Shown: positions 1-10,205, counted from the stretch's first letter. The stretch is 64,000 bases of DNA from an uncultured Eubacteriales bacterium (GCA_902801845.1 CADCJW010000002.1:227603-291602), one strand, 5' to 3'. Notes: generated from the letters alone by a model not told the origin. Numbers and translations are program-made.

Positions 1-91
1 TGATTTCTCGAATATGCCTTGCCTAAGGCAAGGCATTTCTCCATGATTTCTCGATGCTGACGCATCTCCATGATTTGACGCTGTCGCGTCA
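1..91. repeat. Cluster of short hairpins with a shared spacer at the left edge
   Basis: Three small inverted repeats follow one another: TGCCTTGCC/GGCAAGGCA near 15-36, ATGCTGACGCAT near 54-65 and GACGC-TGTC-GCGTC near 77-90. They are separated by a recurring CCATGATTT spacer. The last hairpin overlaps the stop codon of the DUF218 gene. This may be the end of a dispersed repeat family that continues beyond the window; it could also serve as a terminator for the minus-strand gene. Confidence 0.4.
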
Positions 92-1156
92 TTCCTCCCC
101 CGCGGGCCACTTCTTTAGATCGTATCGGTCGTGATAGAGCTTGGAGGCGGTCTTAGCGTCGCCGGCAAGCTCCACGAGCCCCCCCGCCTGAAACAGCCGG
201 GACAGATCATCCTTGGAGGTCTTGCAGCCCGCCACGGCCACCACCGTATAGGCCGGCTCCTCCCCCGGCAGCGCCCGCAAAATGGCCTCCGCCTCGAAGA
301 GCAGCGTCCCCGTCTTGAGATGATAGTCCCCGGAGACGATGGCCAGATACTTCACCTCCGGATGCTCCTTGCTGAGGAGCTCCAGGGAGAACCGGGCGTT
401 CTGGGCCGTGGTCTGGGAGGCCCGCTCCCGCAGGATCCGATCCTTGTTCACGCCGTTCTTCCGCAGCCAGGCCCGCATCTGCCCCGCCTCGGTGTAATTC
501 TTCTTTTTGGAGGCGGTGTCGCCGCCGGTGCAGAGGATCAGGGCGTTGGGGTACTTTTGGGCGCTCTTTTTGACCACCTTCAGCCGATCCTTCAGCTGCT
601 GCTTCATGGTGCCGTTGGGGTTGAGGGAGTAGCCGAGGGCCACGATGCACAGCTCCTCCGTGTCCGGGAGCCCGTCGGGCAGGACGCCGATATTCACCTC
701 CACCCGCGCCTCCAGCGTCCGCCACCGGCCCAAGATCTCGGCCCAGCGCCGGGCGGCGTCCGGGTCCGCCGCCTCCATCTCGGAAAGCAGCGCCCTTAGC
801 CGCGGCTCCGCCGCCTCCCCGTCCCGGGCGTAGCGGACCGCCATCTCCTCCACGATCTCGGAGATGGGCCGGGGCTCGGGGGTCGGCGCAGGGGTGTCCG
901 TGGGGGCAGGGGTGTCCGTGGGCACGGGCGTAGGCTCGGCGGTCGGCTCCGGGGTAGGCTCAGGGGTGTCCGTAGGCGCAAGCGTGGGCTCGGCGGTAGG
1001 CTCTTCGGTCGGCTCGGGGGTGGGCGCAACGGTTGGGGCCGCCGTATGGGCAGGGGCCGCCGTGGGCTGCTCTGCGGTCACAGGCGCGGCCGGGCCGCAG
1101 CAGCACAGGCCCAGGGCCATGGCCCCGGCCAACAGAAAGCATATGACCCGTTTCAT
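89..1156 (-). CDS. Secreted or lipid-anchored DUF218 (YdcF/SanA/ElyC-like) protein with Pro/Thr-rich linker
   Basis: This 355-residue protein begins with a signal peptide (MKRVICFLLAGAMALGL) followed by three Cys residues; the lipobox is not canonical, so lipidation is possible but unproven. Residues ~28-105 are a low-complexity linker of repeated TPEPT/TDTPAPT units that would span the cell wall. The C-terminal half is a DUF218 domain: the 'IVALGYSL' strand, the 'ILCTGG' loop, and the 'TEAGQMRAWL..NGV' and 'RERASQTTAQNA' helices are typical of YdcF/SanA/ElyC proteins, which are linked to envelope integrity although their reaction is unsettled. AGGAGG lies 8 nt before the ATG. The gene is monocistronic on the minus strand. 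Confidence 0.8.
   Translation of the reverse strand: MKRVICFLLAGAMALGLCCCGPAAPVTAEQPTAAPAHTAAPTVAPTPEPTEEPTAEPTLAPTDTPEPTPEPTAEPTPVPTDTPAPTDTPAPTPEPRPISEIVEEMAVRYARDGEAAEPRLRALLSEMEAADPDAARRWAEILGRWRTLEARVEVNIGVLPDGLPDTEELCIVALGYSLNPNGTMKQQLKDRLKVVKKSAQKYPNALILCTGGDTASKKKNYTEAGQMRAWLRKNGVNKDRILRERASQTTAQNARFSLELLSKEHPEVKYLAIVSGDYHLKTGTLLFEAEAILRALPGEEPAYTVVAVAGCKTSKDDLSRLFQAGGLVELAGDAKTASKLYHDRYDLKKWPAGEE
880..1075. repeat. Coding minisatellite encoding the TPEPT/TDTPAPT linker
   Basis: Imperfect tandem repeats of ~12-18 bp (GGGGTGTCCGTGGG-like units alternating with CTCGGCGGTCGGC-like units) encode the Pro/Thr/Glu linker of the DUF218 protein. Such repeats change length readily, so linker length probably varies between strains. 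Confidence 0.6.
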
Positions 1157-1182
1157 TCGCCCGTCCTCCTAATAGGAATTTT

Positions 1183-1335
1183 ATTGGAAGCCGGTGTCCC
1201 TTTTCTTGTAAGAAAAGGGACCCAAAAGAACACAAGGAGGGGTATTGCTTTTTTTTCGAAAGCTTTACTCCTCCTTAAGCTTCTCTTTTTTACGCCGCTT
1301 TTTTCCTCTTCACCGAAGAGAAAAAAGCGGCAAAA
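1183..1335. repeat. Dispersed double-hairpin intergenic repeat, copy A
   Basis: Two hairpins lie in a fixed order. The first is a perfect 10-bp stem with a 4-nt loop (1197-1220); the second is a 16-bp stem with one bulged C (1294-1331). In the reverse complement, the same order, flanking ATTGGAAG and inner CCCAAAAGAAC/GCATTGCTT words recur at 47457-47607, and one hairpin recurs at 52851-52886. It lies between pckA and the DUF218 gene and could end pckA transcripts. Confidence 0.7.
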
Positions 1336-1342
1336 GAGGAAT

Positions 1343-2956
<1,614 letters not shown>

Positions 2957-3033
2957 TTCAAAAACCTCTTTCTTCAAAATAATAGTTCCAGAGCAACCTG
3001 CGGGCGGCCAAAAGGCCATCCCAATTCAGTTTA

Positions 3034-3062
3034 TATATACCATTTTCCCCTGCCGATGTCAA
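3034..3062 (-). promoter_or_regulatory. Promoter of pckA
   Basis: On the minus strand, TTGACA (3057-3062) and TATATA (3034-3039) are separated by exactly 17 bp, giving a near-consensus housekeeping promoter ~75 bp before the pckA start. Confidence 0.75.
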
Positions 3063-3196
3063 CCGACACAGCCTCCCCTCCGCCCTTTTTTTCTCCGGTC
3101 TCCCATAGCCCGCTTCGCCCCCCCGGCCCCTTTTTTCTCCGCCTCCGCAAGAAATCTCTTGCCAATCCCCGCCGCCTGTGGTACAATCGTTACTGC

Positions 3197-3235
3197 GCCG
3201 GAATGATGGAATTGGCAGACGTGCGGGACTCAAAA
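3197..3235 (+). pseudogene. 5' half of split chromosomal tRNA-Leu(CAA)
   Basis: The acceptor strand GCCGGAA, D-arm and 5' anticodon stem end in GGGACTCAAAA, after which tRNA identity stops. The matching 3' half is at 36615-36672. Joined, the halves give a perfect tRNA-Leu: acceptor GCCGGAA/TTCCGGC and anticodon stem CGGGA/TCCCG. This marks the left junction (attL) of the island. Confidence 0.85.
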
Positions 3236-3321
3236 AATCTTTCTCCGTTTGCCGTTCAGAACTCCGGAAATCCCCAGATTTAGGGATTTTTTGAAAACCG
3301 AAAATCGAAAAATTAGACTTT

Positions 3322-3347
3322 TGGCCTCCACCGTGGCCTCCGATTTC
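3322..3347. promoter_or_regulatory. Paired TGGCCTCC words inside the left island end (possible integrase arm sites)
   Basis: Two TGGCCTCC octamers, 4 bp apart and followed by GATTTCC, lie ~90 bp inside the left junction. The same pair followed by GATTTCC lies ~160 bp inside the right junction (36431-36456), and related octamers flank the integrase 3' end (19083-19136). Their position and repetition suggest arm-type recombinase sites; this is inference. Confidence 0.4.
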
Positions 3348-3384
3348 CAAAAAGCGGAAAAAGGCCGAAAATCTAAAGCTTTTT

Positions 3385-3472
3385 GCCGGTGTGATGGAAT
3401 TGGCAGACGTGACGGACTCAAAATCCGTTGGACTTATCATCCGTGTGGGTTCGAGTCCCACCACCGGCACCA
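3385..3472 (+). tRNA. tRNA-Leu(CAA), island-borne and complete
   Basis: An 88-nt class II tRNA: acceptor GCCGGTG/CACCGGC, anticodon stem ACGGA/TCCGT around the loop CTCAAAA (anticodon CAA), a long variable arm, T-arm GTGGG-TTCGAGT-CCCAC and encoded CCA. It lies 150 bp inside the island and differs from the split host gene, but every stem pairs. It therefore probably replaces the function lost when the host gene was split. Confidence 0.92.
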
Positions 3473-3475
3473 TGT

Positions 3476-3510
3476 CGAGTGGTGATAACGGATTTGGTTA
3501 TCACCACTCG
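3476..3510 (+). terminator. Terminator after the island tRNA-Leu
   Basis: A 14-bp perfect stem (CGAGTGGTGATAAC/GTTATCACCACTCG) is followed by ATTTCTTTTA. Its 3' arm resembles the GTTATCAACACTCG core of the direct repeats at 18824 and 39789. Confidence 0.65.
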
Positions 3511-3544
3511 ATTTCTTTTACCTTCCGGGAAGGGAAATCGGGAA

Positions 3545-5242
3545 TTATCCCGCTTTCGTGGTGTAATTCACACGAACGCCGCGGCGCATATCGAGAGCAA
3601 GCAGAACATCATCTGGCACGGGTATTTCCAGATAGCCCACGAACCGATAGCAGATCGTAATGCGCTGCGTCCGGTTCTTTCCTGTGCCCTCTGTCTCGTA
3701 TACGTCGATGTGATCGATCAGCTCCCATAAAAGCGGCGCTGTCAGCGTTTCCATTTCCATGAACTTGCGGATCGCCGCGGTAAACAGCTTCGTACTGCTC
3801 TTTTGCAGTTCCAGTTCATTCAGCCGGATGCGGTACTCTGCTGCCTTTGCTTTCAGTTCCAAACGTTCCCGATCATATTTCTGCGATAATTGCGCAAACC
3901 ACTCGTCCGTGACCTTACCGGAAAGATTGTCCTCGTAGAGCTTTTCATACAGCGTCACAAGCTGCTCGCTTCGGGAGGTTGCTTTCTGCAAATCGGCTTC
4001 AATCCGCTTGCGCTCTGCAGATTGTTCCTTTTCGGATTGTTGCTGCAAAAGTTCCACAAACGCTTCTTCGTCACATTCGAGCAATGCGGCAAGGCGTTTC
4101 AACTCGTTGGTGACAATGATCTCGATCGCATCGGCGCGGAGATAGTGCCGTGTTTTGCACGTACCGCGGTAGTCCTTCTCGTAGTTGGAACAGGCGAAGA
4201 AATGAATGTCGGGATTGATCGTGTTCGTGTGATACCACAGCTTCTTTCCGCAATCGGCGCAGACAAGCAGGTCGGAAAAGATATTCTTCTCGCCGTTCTC
4301 CGGCTTCGGCTTGCGTCGCTTCGTCTTGGATAGCTTTCGCTGCACCAGTTCAAAAGTCTCGCGGTCAATGATCGGTTCGTGAACATCGCGGAAGATCACC
4401 CAATTCTCCTCGGGATTCTCCAGCCGTTTCTTGTTCTTGAACGATTTGGAGTACGTCTTGAAATTGATCACGTCTCCGCAATATTCCTGATTCCGCAGAA
4501 TCTTCTGCACCGTATTCATGCGCCAGCGATATGGATCCTGCTGCGGACGTTTTCCGCCGCGCGGCAGTCCTTTGTCGAACCAGTGTGCCATGGGAACCGG
4601 AATCTGCTGATCCTGCAGGTAATGGCAGATCGATTCCACGCCTTGCCCCTGCAGCGTCATTTTGAAGATCGTCCGCACCACCTCGGCAGGTTCCGGATCG
4701 ATGATCCACTTTTTCTTGTTCTCCGGCGATTTCATGTACCCGTAGGGCGGCTGCGACAGAGGCTCACCCATATTCCCGCGCAGGCGGTGCGAACAGCGGA
4801 TCTTGCGGGAAATGTCGCGTGCGTACATTTCGTTCATGACGTTGCGGAACGGCGCCAGCTCATTTTCGCCTTCGTCGGAATCCACCATATCGTTGACCGC
4901 AATGAAGCGTACATCGTGCTCCGGGAAGTAAGTATCGGTATAATTGCCGACTTCCACATAATGGCGTCCGAGGCGAGATAAGTCCTTGACCATGACGGTC
5001 GTGACATATCCCAATTCAATATCCTCCAATAGTTTCTGAAAGCCCGGACGGTTGAAGTTCGTGCCGGTGTAACCGTCGTCCACATAGTAGCGGGTATCAG
5101 TCAAGCCGTATTCCTTCGCTTTCTGCGCAAGGAACGTCTTCTGATTCGAGATCGAATTGCTCTCCGCATCCTGTCCGTCATCCTTGGACAGGCGGCAGTA
5201 GAGGGCAGTGATGCCCTCAACCTTTTTCTTTTTCGGCTGCAT
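3545..5242 (-). CDS. Large serine recombinase (TnpX/TndX type, DUF4368)
   Basis: This 565-residue site-specific recombinase should excise and integrate module 1. The N-terminal resolvase domain (~10-160) carries the catalytic serine in YCRLSKDD (S19) and the Arg-rich 'KDLSRLGRH' motif. A recombinase domain follows. The zinc ribbon (CADCGKKLW...CSNYEKDYRGTC), a coiled coil (~400-480) and a C-terminal DUF4368 region complete the Tn4451/Tn5397-like architecture. The start is ATG 5242, with AGGAGG 5 nt upstream; an upstream in-frame start would overlap the preceding gene more. It overlaps the TnpW-like gene by 26 bp. The catalytic motifs look intact, so it is probably active. Confidence 0.92.
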   Translation of the reverse strand: MQPKKKKVEGITALYCRLSKDDGQDAESNSISNQKTFLAQKAKEYGLTDTRYYVDDGYTGTNFNRPGFQKLLEDIELGYVTTVMVKDLSRLGRHYVEVGNYTDTYFPEHDVRFIAVNDMVDSDEGENELAPFRNVMNEMYARDISRKIRCSHRLRGNMGEPLSQPPYGYMKSPENKKKWIIDPEPAEVVRTIFKMTLQGQGVESICHYLQDQQIPVPMAHWFDKGLPRGGKRPQQDPYRWRMNTVQKILRNQEYCGDVINFKTYSKSFKNKKRLENPEENWVIFRDVHEPIIDRETFELVQRKLSKTKRRKPKPENGEKNIFSDLLVCADCGKKLWYHTNTINPDIHFFACSNYEKDYRGTCKTRHYLRADAIEIIVTNELKRLAALLECDEEAFVELLQQQSEKEQSAERKRIEADLQKATSRSEQLVTLYEKLYEDNLSGKVTDEWFAQLSQKYDRERLELKAKAAEYRIRLNELELQKSSTKLFTAAIRKFMEMETLTAPLLWELIDHIDVYETEGTGKNRTQRITICYRFVGYLEIPVPDDVLLALDMRRGVRVNYTTKAG

Positions 5243-5489
5243 ATGCCTCCTTTCCGACAGCCGCACATACACATTCCGCGTTCAGCGTAGAACGATCGTC
5301 TGTGAATGTCAATTCTGCCGTATTGTTCGTCAGATAATGCTGGAACCGATCCTTGAGAAAGACCGGCTGTTCTTTCTTCGGATGGAACGGGAGAAAACGG
5401 GATGCGACGATGTATCGCACCCCGTTCACAACGTATTCCTGATCCTGCCGCTCCATATTGCGGAGCATCTTCATTTCGGTTGCCTGCAT
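5217..5489 (-). CDS. Small TnpW-like transposon protein
   Basis: This 90-residue ORF lies between parB and the serine recombinase and overlaps the recombinase start. The core 'VVNGVRYIVASRF' followed by 'LKDRFQHYL' resembles the short TnpW-type domain often seen beside TnpX-like recombinases; the match is from memory and is weak. ATG 5489 is preceded by AGAGG. The stop lies inside the recombinase gene, which suggests translational coupling. The function is unknown, perhaps an accessory or directionality factor. Confidence 0.6.
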   Translation of the reverse strand: MQATEMKMLRNMERQDQEYVVNGVRYIVASRFLPFHPKKEQPVFLKDRFQHYLTNNTAELTFTDDRSTLNAECVCAAVGKEAYAAEKEKG

Positions 5490-5493
5490 TGTA

Positions 5494-6393
5494 TTACCTC
5501 TCTTGTTCACGTGCGCGCATACGGCGTTTGTATGCCTGCTCCAATACGTTCTCCACATATTCCTGTGCCTGCTTCGGCGTGTAGCCCTTGGGGATATACT
5601 TGGAGATTCGGTCCATCGGGAGAGACAGATGCTCCTTCTGATTCGGCTTATCCTCATCCATGATTTCCCGGATGCGATCGAACGTCAGTTCACCGAGCAA
5701 GTGCACTCGGTGCATCCGAACCGCCTGCGAATAGGATGGCGTTTTATCAAGCAATTCCGCATCCGAGGCAAGATCCGTTTGCTGCTCCTCGTTTAGGTAG
5801 GAAAGCTCCACACCTACCGAGAAGGCGATCCTGCCGGAATCCACCAAGGAAAGCAGCTCCGGGATCAGGTTTGTCAGCCGGATATAGCGCTGTACCGTTT
5901 TGTAGCTCTCGCCGTTCTCCTTTCCGATCTGCGCCGTGGTACGGCTGTCGTCCGACTTCGGGACAACTTGTCCCGAGGTGGCAAGATCGGTTCGTTGTCC
6001 CTGTCGGGACATAGCGTCCGCTTTCAGCTTGTAGGCAAACGCCTTTTCACTCGGCAGCAGATGCTCCCGGTGCAGGTTGCTGTCCACAAGCAGGATCGCC
6101 GCTTCGTCGCGGGAGAGATCGCATACAATCGTCGGCACAGTTTCCCGTCCGAGCGCCCTTGCCGCGAAGCAGCGTCGGTGACCGGCGATGATCTCGTATT
6201 CGCCGTCGGCATTCTCAATCGGTCGGATCAGGATCGGACACAGGATACCGTGCTCGCAGATGCTTTCCTTCAGACGATCCATCTCCTCATTATCCAGCAC
6301 CTTGTACGGATGATCGGGGAACGGATGCAGCTTGTTAAGCGGGATCATGACCGGCTTTGTTTGTCCGACCGGGTTCTTATCTTTCGTAATCAT
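5494..6393 (-). CDS. ParB/Spo0J-type DNA-binding protein, module 1
   Basis: This 299-residue protein has a ParB N-terminal (sulfiredoxin-fold) domain at ~17-115 with the conserved 'EIIAGHRRCFAARALG' box, followed by a KorB/HTH-like region ('GESYKTVQRYIRLTNLIPELL'). No ParA partner is nearby; element-borne orphan ParB proteins of this kind usually act in partition, replication or transfer control. It is closely similar along its length to the ParB at 20683-21546. Its start overlaps the 3' end of mobL by 17 bp, so the two are translationally coupled. Confidence 0.9.
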   Translation of the reverse strand: MITKDKNPVGQTKPVMIPLNKLHPFPDHPYKVLDNEEMDRLKESICEHGILCPILIRPIENADGEYEIIAGHRRCFAARALGRETVPTIVCDLSRDEAAILLVDSNLHREHLLPSEKAFAYKLKADAMSRQGQRTDLATSGQVVPKSDDSRTTAQIGKENGESYKTVQRYIRLTNLIPELLSLVDSGRIAFSVGVELSYLNEEQQTDLASDAELLDKTPSYSQAVRMHRVHLLGELTFDRIREIMDEDKPNQKEHLSLPMDRISKYIPKGYTPKQAQEYVENVLEQAYKRRMRAREQER

Positions 6394-7357
6394 GTCGCTT
6401 TGCTCCTTTCAGTTGTTTCTTGATTTCCGGCGGCAGCGCATCTACGATCTTTTGCGCTTTGTCGCGCTCTGCCTGCAATTGCCGGATCTTCATCTCATAG
6501 ACGGCAAGCGTATCGTTCAGTGCACGGACGCGGGATCGCTGTTCGCCGGCATAGCGGTTCGCATTTTCGACGGAACGATTCTGCTCCGCGATCTTCTGTT
6601 CCAGTTCGGTCACATACCCGTCGATGCTCTTGGTCTGTTCGACCAGCTTGTAGTAGTCCGGCAGATAGCGACCGATCTCTTTCAGCGCTTCGTCGCGTTT
6701 CTTTCCGGCGTTGAATACGTTCACGTTCTGCAGCGCTTTGCTCACGGCGTCATACGACTTGCTGACGTTTTCTGCCGATCGGAACAGGTGCGGCGGAATG
6801 TGCTTGCGTCCGGTGATCGCAGCGGGAATGCCGCGTTCCAGTTCCGGATAGAAGGCGTGCATCCGATCGTAGAAGTCGTCCTGCCACTTGCACATAGCGG
6901 CTTTGTTGCCGAGTACTTCCTTTGCGGACAGCCGACCGTCTTTGGTGATCGGCACAAAGCAGAAATGCATGTGCGGCGTTTTTTCGTCCATGTGAACGAC
7001 GGCAGAGATCACGTTCTCTTTCCCGATCCGTTCGTACAGGAAAGCGGCAGCCCTTTCAAAGAACTGCCGCTGCTCGGAGCTGTTCAGTTTTTCCATGATC
7101 TCCGGGGAAGTAGTGATCAGCGCTTCGACCATGATCACGCTGTTGGATCGTGTTCGCGCTCCGGTCGCTTGGATGCGCTCCATGCAGCATTGCTTGTACT
7201 TGCCGGACGGCTCGATCAGGTGATAGTTCTGTTCCGACTTTGAGCGGTCGATGTTCGGATTGCTCTTGTATTCTTCTTTCTTCCGTTCGTTGTGACGGTC
7301 ACGACCGGCGACACCGCCGGACTGCGCTTTCTGAAATCTCAGGATCGCGTACGGCAT
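6377..7357 (-). CDS. MobA/MobL family relaxase, module 1
   Basis: A 326-residue nicking relaxase for DNA mobilization. The N-terminus (MPYAILRFQK) and 'RDRHNERKKEEYKSNPNID' are typical of Firmicute MobL. The metal-binding His motif is present as HMDEKTPHMHFCF, and a C-terminal coiled coil (~230-310) follows. ATG 7357 has AAGGAGG 7 nt upstream; a longer in-frame reading lacks homology to the paralog at 21530. Its target is probably the oriT-like hairpin at 7717-7745, ~360 bp upstream. With no conjugation machinery here, transfer would need a helper element. Confidence 0.92.
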   Translation of the reverse strand: MPYAILRFQKAQSGGVAGRDRHNERKKEEYKSNPNIDRSKSEQNYHLIEPSGKYKQCCMERIQATGARTRSNSVIMVEALITTSPEIMEKLNSSEQRQFFERAAAFLYERIGKENVISAVVHMDEKTPHMHFCFVPITKDGRLSAKEVLGNKAAMCKWQDDFYDRMHAFYPELERGIPAAITGRKHIPPHLFRSAENVSKSYDAVSKALQNVNVFNAGKKRDEALKEIGRYLPDYYKLVEQTKSIDGYVTELEQKIAEQNRSVENANRYAGEQRSRVRALNDTLAVYEMKIRQLQAERDKAQKIVDALPPEIKKQLKGAKRHDYER

Positions 7358-7914
7358 ACGGATTCCTCCTTTCGGAAGGTGGGGTTCAACAACATATCCC
7401 GAAGGATATGCACGACGATGGTTTGGTTGAAATGTTTTGTCAGCATATGGTTTGGTTTCCTTTCTGTGTTTGTATATTTGATATTTGCAGCGGTGAATTG
7501 TATTCTGTTCCCGGACCGCTGCTTTGCGGGAATGTGTTAAGAGTGCCAGGTTCGTTGTGTGTGCGGTTGGCACTCTCACCCTGCGGGGGGAGAGAATACT
7601 GCTCGGCTCATGCCGCGCGCGGAGGTTCGCACTGTGAACCGTCCGCCCGCGGCGGCAACTGCTCCGAAGGGAGGGCATCCGACCGCCCAATCCTTCGTAT
7701 GAGCCGAGCAGTATAACACACTAGACTTGCATGACAAGTCGTGTGCTCCTGCGGAGGGCTTGCGAACGGTGTCAAACCGCGCTTTTCGCACGTTTCTGCC
7801 GTTCGCGGGATGGCGGCAGCGGCAACCTTGCTTCCACAAGGTCCCGATTTCTGCCGCCACGGCAAGAGTGCCAACTTATGTAAACACTCAATTTGGCACT
7901 CTTGGTTGGCACGC
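7358..7914. other. Intergenic region between mobL and the ATPase gene; likely transfer-origin region
   Basis: This 557-bp stretch without a credible gene has GAGTGCCA/TGGCACTC inverted words near 7532-7577 and again near 7866-7907, a long GC-rich inverted repeat (CTGCTCGGCTCAT near 7600 with ATGAGCCGAGCAG near 7699-7711), and the oriT-like hairpin. The equivalent space in module 2 (22523-23018) shares the hairpin architecture and a TTTCTGCCGCCACGG word. Confidence 0.6.
7717..7745. promoter_or_regulatory. oriT-like hairpin, module 1
   Basis: CACAC-TA-GACTTG-loop-CAAGTC-GTGTG forms a stem of 6 + 5 bp with an internal TA bulge, preceded by GTATAA. The copy in module 2 (22794-22822) keeps CACAC, TA and GTGTG but has a different, still fully paired inner stem. 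This compensatory pattern beside mobL suggests a relaxase recognition hairpin; the nick site is not known. Confidence 0.55.
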
Positions 7915-8883
7915 TTACATATCCTTCGGACGCGTGTAGTACCACACATGATCCCGAAGCTCCGATCCAACGCCAAGGTTCGCCTTTGCGCGTTTCAGCG
8001 TTCTGGTACTGTAACCCTTGCTGTTGAAGAACGCTTCCGCGTCTGTGCTCGGAATGGACTCGCGCTTGGAAAAGTAGTTTCGAAGCATCTGCTCGACTTC
8101 CTTTACCTTCGTCGGTCGTACATCCGAAACGTCGTTCTGATCGACGAGTTCGTCCGCGGTCAAAGAGCTTGTCCCCTCGAAGAACAATCTGCCTTCCTCC
8201 GCAATGAACACCAGCGTCTGTCCCATTTCACCGACGTTGTTCTTGACCGCAGCGAGATACACTTCCGGCTCGTCGGACTTCGGCTTCGACAGCAGAAGCA
8301 CGCTTCGCGGCGCACCAGTTATGTCCACCGAGCCGAGACCGCGCTGGATCGCTTTCAGACCTTTCATCTTGTTCAGATGTTCGATCAGCAGGATCGCGCA
8401 GCCTGTGCGCTCGGCGATGCCCATCAGGGCATGGAACGCCGGACGCACTTCGTTTGCCCGGTGCATATCTACGCCGGTAAGATACGCCTGCAGCGGATCG
8501 AGTACCAGCAGCTTCGCGTTCGTCTGAAGGATCGCCTGTTCGATCCGGTCATCCGTAAAGGACAGGGACGACTTCGATTCGTCGATGATCCGTACTTTGC
8601 TGCAATCGGCGCCTGCCGCTTCCAACCTCGGCTTGATCGTATCCGCGATTCCATCCTCGGCACTCTGGTAGATGCAGCAGACTGGCTCGCGCTGTTCGTC
8701 CTCCCCAAACAGCGGAGTGCCGGTCGTCAGCGCCGCGATGATCGACAGCGCCAGCATGGTTTTGCCCTCGCCCGGATTGCCGCGCAGGATCGTGATCTTG
8801 CCTGCCGGAAGGTACGGCTTCCACAGCCATTTCACTTCCTTTGATTCAACCTCCGCAAGGTTGATCAGGTTCAATTCGCTCAA
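7915..8883 (-). CDS. RepA-like AAA (AAA_25) ATPase, module 1
   Basis: This 322-residue RecA-fold ATPase has Walker A GNPGEGKT near residue 35 and Walker B 'LLVLDPLQAYL' near 115. The 'VDMHRANEVRPAF' and 'LIEHLNKMKG' segments match the hexameric RepA/DnaB-like ATPases of mobile elements. It probably acts in element replication or processing with MobL. I chose TTG 8883: it aligns with the ATG of the paralog (LSELNLINLAEV versus MSQLELINMGEV) and has GGAAAGGAG 9 nt upstream. An ATG at 8943 would add an unmatched 20 residues. Confidence 0.85.
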   Translation of the reverse strand: MSELNLINLAEVESKEVKWLWKPYLPAGKITILRGNPGEGKTMLALSIIAALTTGTPLFGEDEQREPVCCIYQSAEDGIADTIKPRLEAAGADCSKVRIIDESKSSLSFTDDRIEQAILQTNAKLLVLDPLQAYLTGVDMHRANEVRPAFHALMGIAERTGCAILLIEHLNKMKGLKAIQRGLGSVDITGAPRSVLLLSKPKSDEPEVYLAAVKNNVGEMGQTLVFIAEEGRLFFEGTSSLTADELVDQNDVSDVRPTKVKEVEQMLRNYFSKRESIPSTDAEAFFNSKGYSTRTLKRAKANLGVGSELRDHVWYYTRPKDM

Positions 8884-9250
8884 ATTGCTTTTCTCCTTTC
8901 CGGACGGTAAAAGAAAAGAGCCGATCAAACGATCGACTCCCAAGATTCCGCCCTATTCTATTCTTGTCCCATAGTTCACTTCCCGTTTTCGGTGCGATAC
9001 GATTTCTTCGATTCACTTCCGTTCTGCCCGCTTTCGCTTCCCACGGCAAAAGTGGGCGCAGTATTCACTCACCCCGACGCATCTCACCACGCCGGAGTTC
9101 ACAAAGGACAGAGCCCATCCCATTTTCCGTCCTTCTACACTAAAGCAAGGCGAGGGAGGCGAAATGTTCCTGAAAAGAATAATATATTTTGGCAAGTTAA
9201 AGACACCTCACCTTTAGATTAAAGTGAGGCGTTGCAGCATTATGCTTCTA
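8884..9250. other. Intergenic region between the ATPase gene and the Ntn-like gene
   Basis: It carries the leader of the ATPase gene and, at ~9205-9229, a hairpin CCTCAC-CTTT/AAAG-TGAGG near the 3' end of the next minus-strand gene, probably its terminator. I see no credible gene in it. Confidence 0.5.
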
Positions 9251-10135
9251 TTACTTTTTCGTCAATTCCCGCAGCACCTTTCCCGTGCTTGTTTGACACA
9301 GAATCGGAAGCATAAAATACCTTATGTGACCGTTATTAATACTATCCGGTAATCGGAACGTATTTGTATAAACCAAAGAACAATTTGCTTGAAAGAAATC
9401 CAATCGATAAAGTTGATTGTTCTCCGGGATTTCAAAAGAAAACCCTCCGTATTCTGGAGCATCGTGAAATATGATCGGCTCGCCCAATTGAACGATTTGA
9501 TCTCTTTCCTCATGCTTTTCAAGGTGAAACGAGTAAACAAAGGAACCTTCTCCTTTACTATATCTGACATGTGACAATATCCCGCCAACCGAATCATCTT
9601 TGCTTTTTTCGATTGCGTTGTTAATCATTTCGGACGAAACATACTGTTCGCACGATGGCAAACCGGGATCAAGCTGTTTTATCAACTCCTGATAAACCAA
9701 TGGAGAACCGATCCAGGCTCTCTGACAGTCATGGGTTATCGTTCCATCCTTGACGCATGCAATATGGCAATCGTCCTGATCGTCGATTGTGCAGAGAATG
9801 AACTCAACGGCATTATTAGGTGCGGATTGATGAATCTCCAATGCTTTTTTCCAGAGCTCCTCGTCAGTGAATCGTTTGACAGTATAAACGTACTCTAAAA
9901 GCTTATGCACATACATGATATCGTTTCCAGCAAATGCGATACAACATCTTGGTTCGATAATCATAGTTTTCAAAATGCCATACTTTTTTACCAATGCAAA
10001 GGTGCTTTCACCCCAATTGGTTTTGTTTGCAAAACGATCATCCGTCGTTATCTTCGTATCTCCATATATACTGACGACAGGGACAACTTCTTCTTCAAAC
10101 TTCGCTATCTTTCTCTCTGCAAATATAAAACTCAT
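9251..10135 (-). CDS. Uncharacterised protein, possible Ntn-hydrolase (proteasome-like) fold
   Basis: This 294-residue protein has no signal peptide or membrane segment. The N-terminal pattern ('VVSIYGDTKITTDDR', then 'KKYGILKTMIIEPRCCIAFAGND') resembles the first strands of HslV/proteasome-like Ntn hydrolases, but I cannot identify a catalytic N-terminal Thr/Ser/Cys, so this is a weak fold guess. ATG 10135 with TTGGAG ~10 nt upstream is preferred over a TTG 15 bp earlier. It follows the sigma-like gene by 70 bp on the same strand, and the two may be one cargo unit. Confidence 0.5.
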   Translation of the reverse strand: MSFIFAERKIAKFEEEVVPVVSIYGDTKITTDDRFANKTNWGESTFALVKKYGILKTMIIEPRCCIAFAGNDIMYVHKLLEYVYTVKRFTDEELWKKALEIHQSAPNNAVEFILCTIDDQDDCHIACVKDGTITHDCQRAWIGSPLVYQELIKQLDPGLPSCEQYVSSEMINNAIEKSKDDSVGGILSHVRYSKGEGSFVYSFHLEKHEERDQIVQLGEPIIFHDAPEYGGFSFEIPENNQLYRLDFFQANCSLVYTNTFRLPDSINNGHIRYFMLPILCQTSTGKVLRELTKK

Positions 10136-10205
10136 ATTTTGAATCTCCAAGATGGTTTATTCTATTATAACACTGCAAACGGAAGATCAGAAGAACATTC
10201 TATAC

